Shown: piece by piece, positions 52,283-54,418 of the stretch
How the letters are laid out: every line of letters begins with the position of its first letter
Position numbering within the stretch: the stretch's first letter is position 1
NCBI GenBank assembly: GCA_938022935.1
Contig: CALIHL010000041.1
Location: 1-54,418, forward strand
DNA: 54,418 nt
Source of the DNA: an uncultured Saprospiraceae bacterium
GTDB lineage: Bacteria; Bacteroidota; Bacteroidia; Chitinophagales; Saprospiraceae
Reading direction: 5' to 3'
Notes under the pieces: generated by a model
What the model saw: the letters and a program-made list of their open reading frames with translations, nothing else
Told to the model about the DNA's origin: nothing
Databases searched by the model: none
Made by a program: the position numbers and the translations under genes

Positions 52283-53980
52283 ATGAGCAAAATCAATTCT
52301 TTTTCATCTTATGATCGGTCCAGCCGAAAGACTCAATTGGGTCAAGAAGAGTATGATCTACTGGTCATAGGAGGCGGAGCTACGGGATGTGGTATAGCCT
52401 TAGATGCAGCTGCGCGTGGACTGAAGACGGCTTTAGTTGAGAAGCGAGATTTTGCATCAGGGACAAGCTCTAAGTCGACAAAGCTCATCCATGGAGGCTT
52501 ACGATATCTTAAGCAACTCGATGTAGCGCTGGTAAGAGAGTCAGGGACAGAAAGGGCTATTGTCAACAAGATAGCGCCTCATCTTTGTATCCCAGAGAAG
52601 ATGTTGTTACCGATTATAGTCAATGGCACTTTCGGTAAATATTCTACTTCTCTTGGGTTATGGGTTTATGATAAACTGGCTGGAGTTGATAAAGAGGATA
52701 GTCGAGTCATGCTTTCCAAAAAGGAAACATTAAGCAAAGAACCATTGCTTGATGCCAAGACATTGAAAGGAGCTGGCTACTATACTGAGTATCGGACAGA
52801 TGATGCGCGATTGACCATAGAGTTGATAAAAAAGGCTGCTTCATATGGAGCGCTTCCGATCAACTATATGGAGGTGACTGGGTTCGATTATAATGGTGAT
52901 CGCATATCCGGTGTCACATGCACGGACCTGCTTGATCAGAGTAAATTAAAGATAAAAGCAAAGCAAGTCGTCTCCGCTGGAGGCCCTTGGGTAGATAAGT
53001 TGCGAGCGTTCAATAACTCAGTGACAGGCAAGAGATTGCAGCTTACAAAGGGAGTACATATCGTAGTCCCGCATGAGCGACTTCCGCTGAAGCAGTCAGT
53101 TTACTTTGACGTGCCTGATGGTCGGATGATATTTGCGATCCCAAGAGGTAAGGTCACTTACATTGGTACAACAGATACAGTGTATAATGGATCATTGGAT
53201 AGAGTAGTGGCTACTGAGAAAGATCGTGACTATCTGCTGCAAGCTGTCAATAATACCTTTCCTACAGTGACGATATCTCGGTTTGATATTATTAGTAACT
53301 GGGCTGGGCTTAGGCCGCTGATACACGAAGATGGGAAGTCGCCTTCTGAGTTGAGTCGCAAGGATGAGATCTTTGAAGCACCAGACGGTCTTGTGTCAAT
53401 TGCGGGCGGAAAGCTTACGGGTTATAGAAAGATGGCGGAGCGTATTGTTGATAAGGTGATTCAAAAGTTGTCTAATGCGTCAGACGTCAAGTTTGAAAAA
53501 TCAATCACGAAGAAGATTGCACTAACACCAGAGCCGCTTCGGGACAACAAAGCAGTACGAGCTTATATCGCTCAAGTCTCCGATCAGTGTAGTGAGACTA
53601 GTATTGATCGACACTATGGGTGGTATCTGGTTACTAACTATGGCCGTCAAGCGGCAAATATTTTAGAAAGTGCATTAGAAAACCAAGGTGCTGATCATGA
53701 CGTCTCTATCGCTTTATCAGAAGTTAACTTCTGTCTGGATCATGAGATGATACAAAGGGCCGAGGACTTTTTTGTTAGGCGCACGGGCAGACTCTACTTT
53801 GATATACTGAGCATAGACAAAATCCAAGATCCTGTCTTACAGCGCTTGTCTAAAGCATTGGAGTGGACGCCAGAGCGTTTATCTCAAGAGCGTGAGATAT
53901 TAGCGTCTTTGATGAAAGATGCAACCCATTACTATGAAAACGAAGATGTGCCAGCCTTAGCGCATGATTTAGTGGGGTAG
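52283..53980 (+). CDS. glpD: FAD-dependent glycerol-3-phosphate dehydrogenase
   Basis: A 565-residue flavoenzyme that oxidises glycerol-3-phosphate to dihydroxyacetone phosphate and feeds electrons to quinone. Features are the dinucleotide motif LLVIGGGATGCGIALDAAAR (about 26-45), FASGTSSKSTKLIHGGLRYL, the FAD/substrate stretch LVSIAGGKLTGYRKMAE near 370, and an alpha-helical C-terminal domain. It starts at ATG 52283, with a hairpin-containing region upstream (TTACC...GGTAA near 52200-52225). It probably joins glycerol or lipid breakdown to respiration. Confidence 0.96.
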   Translation: MSKINSFSSYDRSSRKTQLGQEEYDLLVIGGGATGCGIALDAAARGLKTALVEKRDFASGTSSKSTKLIHGGLRYLKQLDVALVRESGTERAIVNKIAPHLCIPEKMLLPIIVNGTFGKYSTSLGLWVYDKLAGVDKEDSRVMLSKKETLSKEPLLDAKTLKGAGYYTEYRTDDARLTIELIKKAASYGALPINYMEVTGFDYNGDRISGVTCTDLLDQSKLKIKAKQVVSAGGPWVDKLRAFNNSVTGKRLQLTKGVHIVVPHERLPLKQSVYFDVPDGRMIFAIPRGKVTYIGTTDTVYNGSLDRVVATEKDRDYLLQAVNNTFPTVTISRFDIISNWAGLRPLIHEDGKSPSELSRKDEIFEAPDGLVSIAGGKLTGYRKMAERIVDKVIQKLSNASDVKFEKSITKKIALTPEPLRDNKAVRAYIAQVSDQCSETSIDRHYGWYLVTNYGRQAANILESALENQGADHDVSIALSEVNFCLDHEMIQRAEDFFVRRTGRLYFDILSIDKIQDPVLQRLSKALEWTPERLSQEREILASLMKDATHYYENEDVPALAHDLVG

Positions 53981-54013
53981 GGCAAGTTTTATAATACTAA
54001 AGCCTTTCATGAG

Positions 54014-54053
54014 TCTGCTATAAGGTTATGTTTATCATCTACAGCAGATTTTT
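54014..54053 (+). terminator. Possible terminator after glpD
   Basis: TCTGCT (54014-54019) pairs with AGCAGA (54043-54048) across a loop of 23 bases that can pair partly inside, and is followed by five Ts. The position, 34 bases after glpD, fits a weak intrinsic terminator. Confidence 0.45.
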
Positions 54054-54063
54054 GGGGAAGCCT

Positions 54064-54219
54064 TCAAGGTGTTTTGAAATAGCCAGAGTTGTCTCCAATA
54101 TTATCATAGTTGTAGAACCCAATTTCAATTTTTCCAGTTTCTCTTTTTACAAGAAGTACATCTGAACTATTTAAATTGATTTTTTCGGGAAGGTTATCCG
54201 ATTTTATAAATTCATTTTT
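54064..54219 (-). pseudogene. Remnant of a small DUF551-like cassette gene
   Basis: A 51-codon open frame (NEFIKSDNLPEKIN...DVLLVKRETGKIEIGFYNYDN) has no ATG, GTG or TTG start of its own and follows an in-frame TAA. Removing one A from the seven-A run at 54214-54220 would join it to an ATG at 54237-54235 reading MHKQKLK, giving about 58 codons. The sequence recalls DUF551-type phage or cassette proteins (DNLPE, DVLLV, GFY), cut off before the usual HW motif. It may be a frameshifted gene or a sequencing error. Family assignment is tentative. Confidence 0.45.
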
Positions 54220-54234
54220 TTAATTTTTGTTTAT

Positions 54235-54318
54235 GCATAACGGACGGACGACGTATCGGCTGTACCCGTCGTAGCCTGCCGATAGGCGGCTATGATCGTG
54301 GTCACAGCTTGTTATATG
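54235..54318 (-). repeat. attC-like integron recombination element
   Basis: An 84-base imperfect palindrome. On the minus strand it opens CATATAAC and closes CGTTATGC. Inside are two perfect arm pairs that use overlapping bases: TATCGGC (54254-54260) with GCCGATA (54278-54284), and ACGACG (54248-54253) with CGTCGT (54267-54272). It starts 11 bases after a minus-strand stop codon, the usual gene-attC spacing. The GC-rich core contrasts with AT-rich flanks. I infer an attC site from structure; the ends do not fully match the classic GTTRRRY core. Confidence 0.55.
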
Positions 54319-54329
54319 TCGTTTTTCAT

Positions 54330-54418
54330 TTATTTTGACCATGTATGGTTTATCTCTATTGCTCCTTTCACATAGACAATTGTTTCAATGGGAATCGTTG
54401 GGCCTCCATTTGGATCAG
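54330..54418 (-). CDS. C-terminal end of an unidentified cassette-like protein (partial)
   Basis: A minus-strand frame enters from the right edge (first full codon at 54416) and runs 28 codons, DPNGGPTIPIETIVYVKGAI then EINHTWSK, to a TAA at 54332-54330. The other two minus-strand frames are closed by stops here. It is followed by the attC-like element. I do not recognise the protein. Confidence 0.5.
   Translation of the reverse strand, partial: DPNGGPTIPIETIVYVKGAIEINHTWSK

Overview
The window looks like chromosomal DNA of an AT-rich, probably aquatic member of the Bacteroidota. The support is a type IX secretion (Por) sorting tail, TAnnTTTG-type -7 promoter boxes with few Shine-Dalgarno sequences, lipoprotein signals ending in S-C, a TonB receptor, an ECF42/DGPF pair and Bacteroidota-style reprolysins and collagen-like proteins. 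Placement near the Saprospiria is a guess. There are 48 intact protein genes, a partial gene at each edge, one small gene remnant and no rRNA or tRNA. Most of it is housekeeping and surface biology.

Layout: 1-2300 has the end of an unknown gene, a PlsC-type acyltransferase and, divergently, a desaturase that reads like the eukaryotic dihydroceramide delta-4 desaturases. 2549-5481 is an ECF sigma operon (membrane protein, sigma factor, small membrane protein, secreted serine hydrolase) behind its own ECF-like promoter. 5545-11571 holds gcvT, gcvP and a TonB receptor on the minus strand. 11669-14592 carries a membrane protein, a nitroreductase/epimerase pair and an AHSA1/ArsR operon with two operator dyads on its promoter. 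14593-20520 has a small membrane protein, a coiled-coil envelope protein, SerA, a CNNM/CorC protein, an esterase and a Gfo/Idh/MocA oxidoreductase. 20522-24200 is a tandem of secreted reprolysin-like metalloproteases. 24324-34906 is mixed: GroES-like protein, bifunctional nuclease, threonine aldolase, penicillin acylase, DUF1801, RlmF, nucleoside hydrolase, a small-molecule kinase and LepA.

34931-38207 is the most striking block: one tightly packed minus-strand operon encoding three paralogous collagen-like chains, one T9SS-sorted protein and a SET-domain methyltransferase. The three chains have the same architecture and near-equal collagen lengths, and their only mature cysteines lie in nearly the same register, which suggests a disulfide-linked, possibly heterotrimeric, surface fibre. 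38385-53980 returns to metabolism and transport: amidase, SLC13 transporter, a GH31 protein lacking the usual catalytic acid, GNAT, an ECF42-DGPF-SnoaL operon, an orphan ModA, a sodium-solute symporter, diacylglycerol kinase, a PA14-OmpA protein, an SdiA-regulated-like lipoprotein, an LLM monooxygenase and GlpD.

The last 360 bases change character. A minus-strand gene end is followed 11 bases later by an 84-base palindromic element resembling an integron attC site, and then by a small frameshifted ORF. This looks like the edge of a gene-cassette region continuing past the window.

No CRISPR array, insertion sequence, transposase, integrase or prophage is visible. Start codons were moved downstream of the longest frame where signal peptides, gene overlaps or family alignments called for it; each case is stated.
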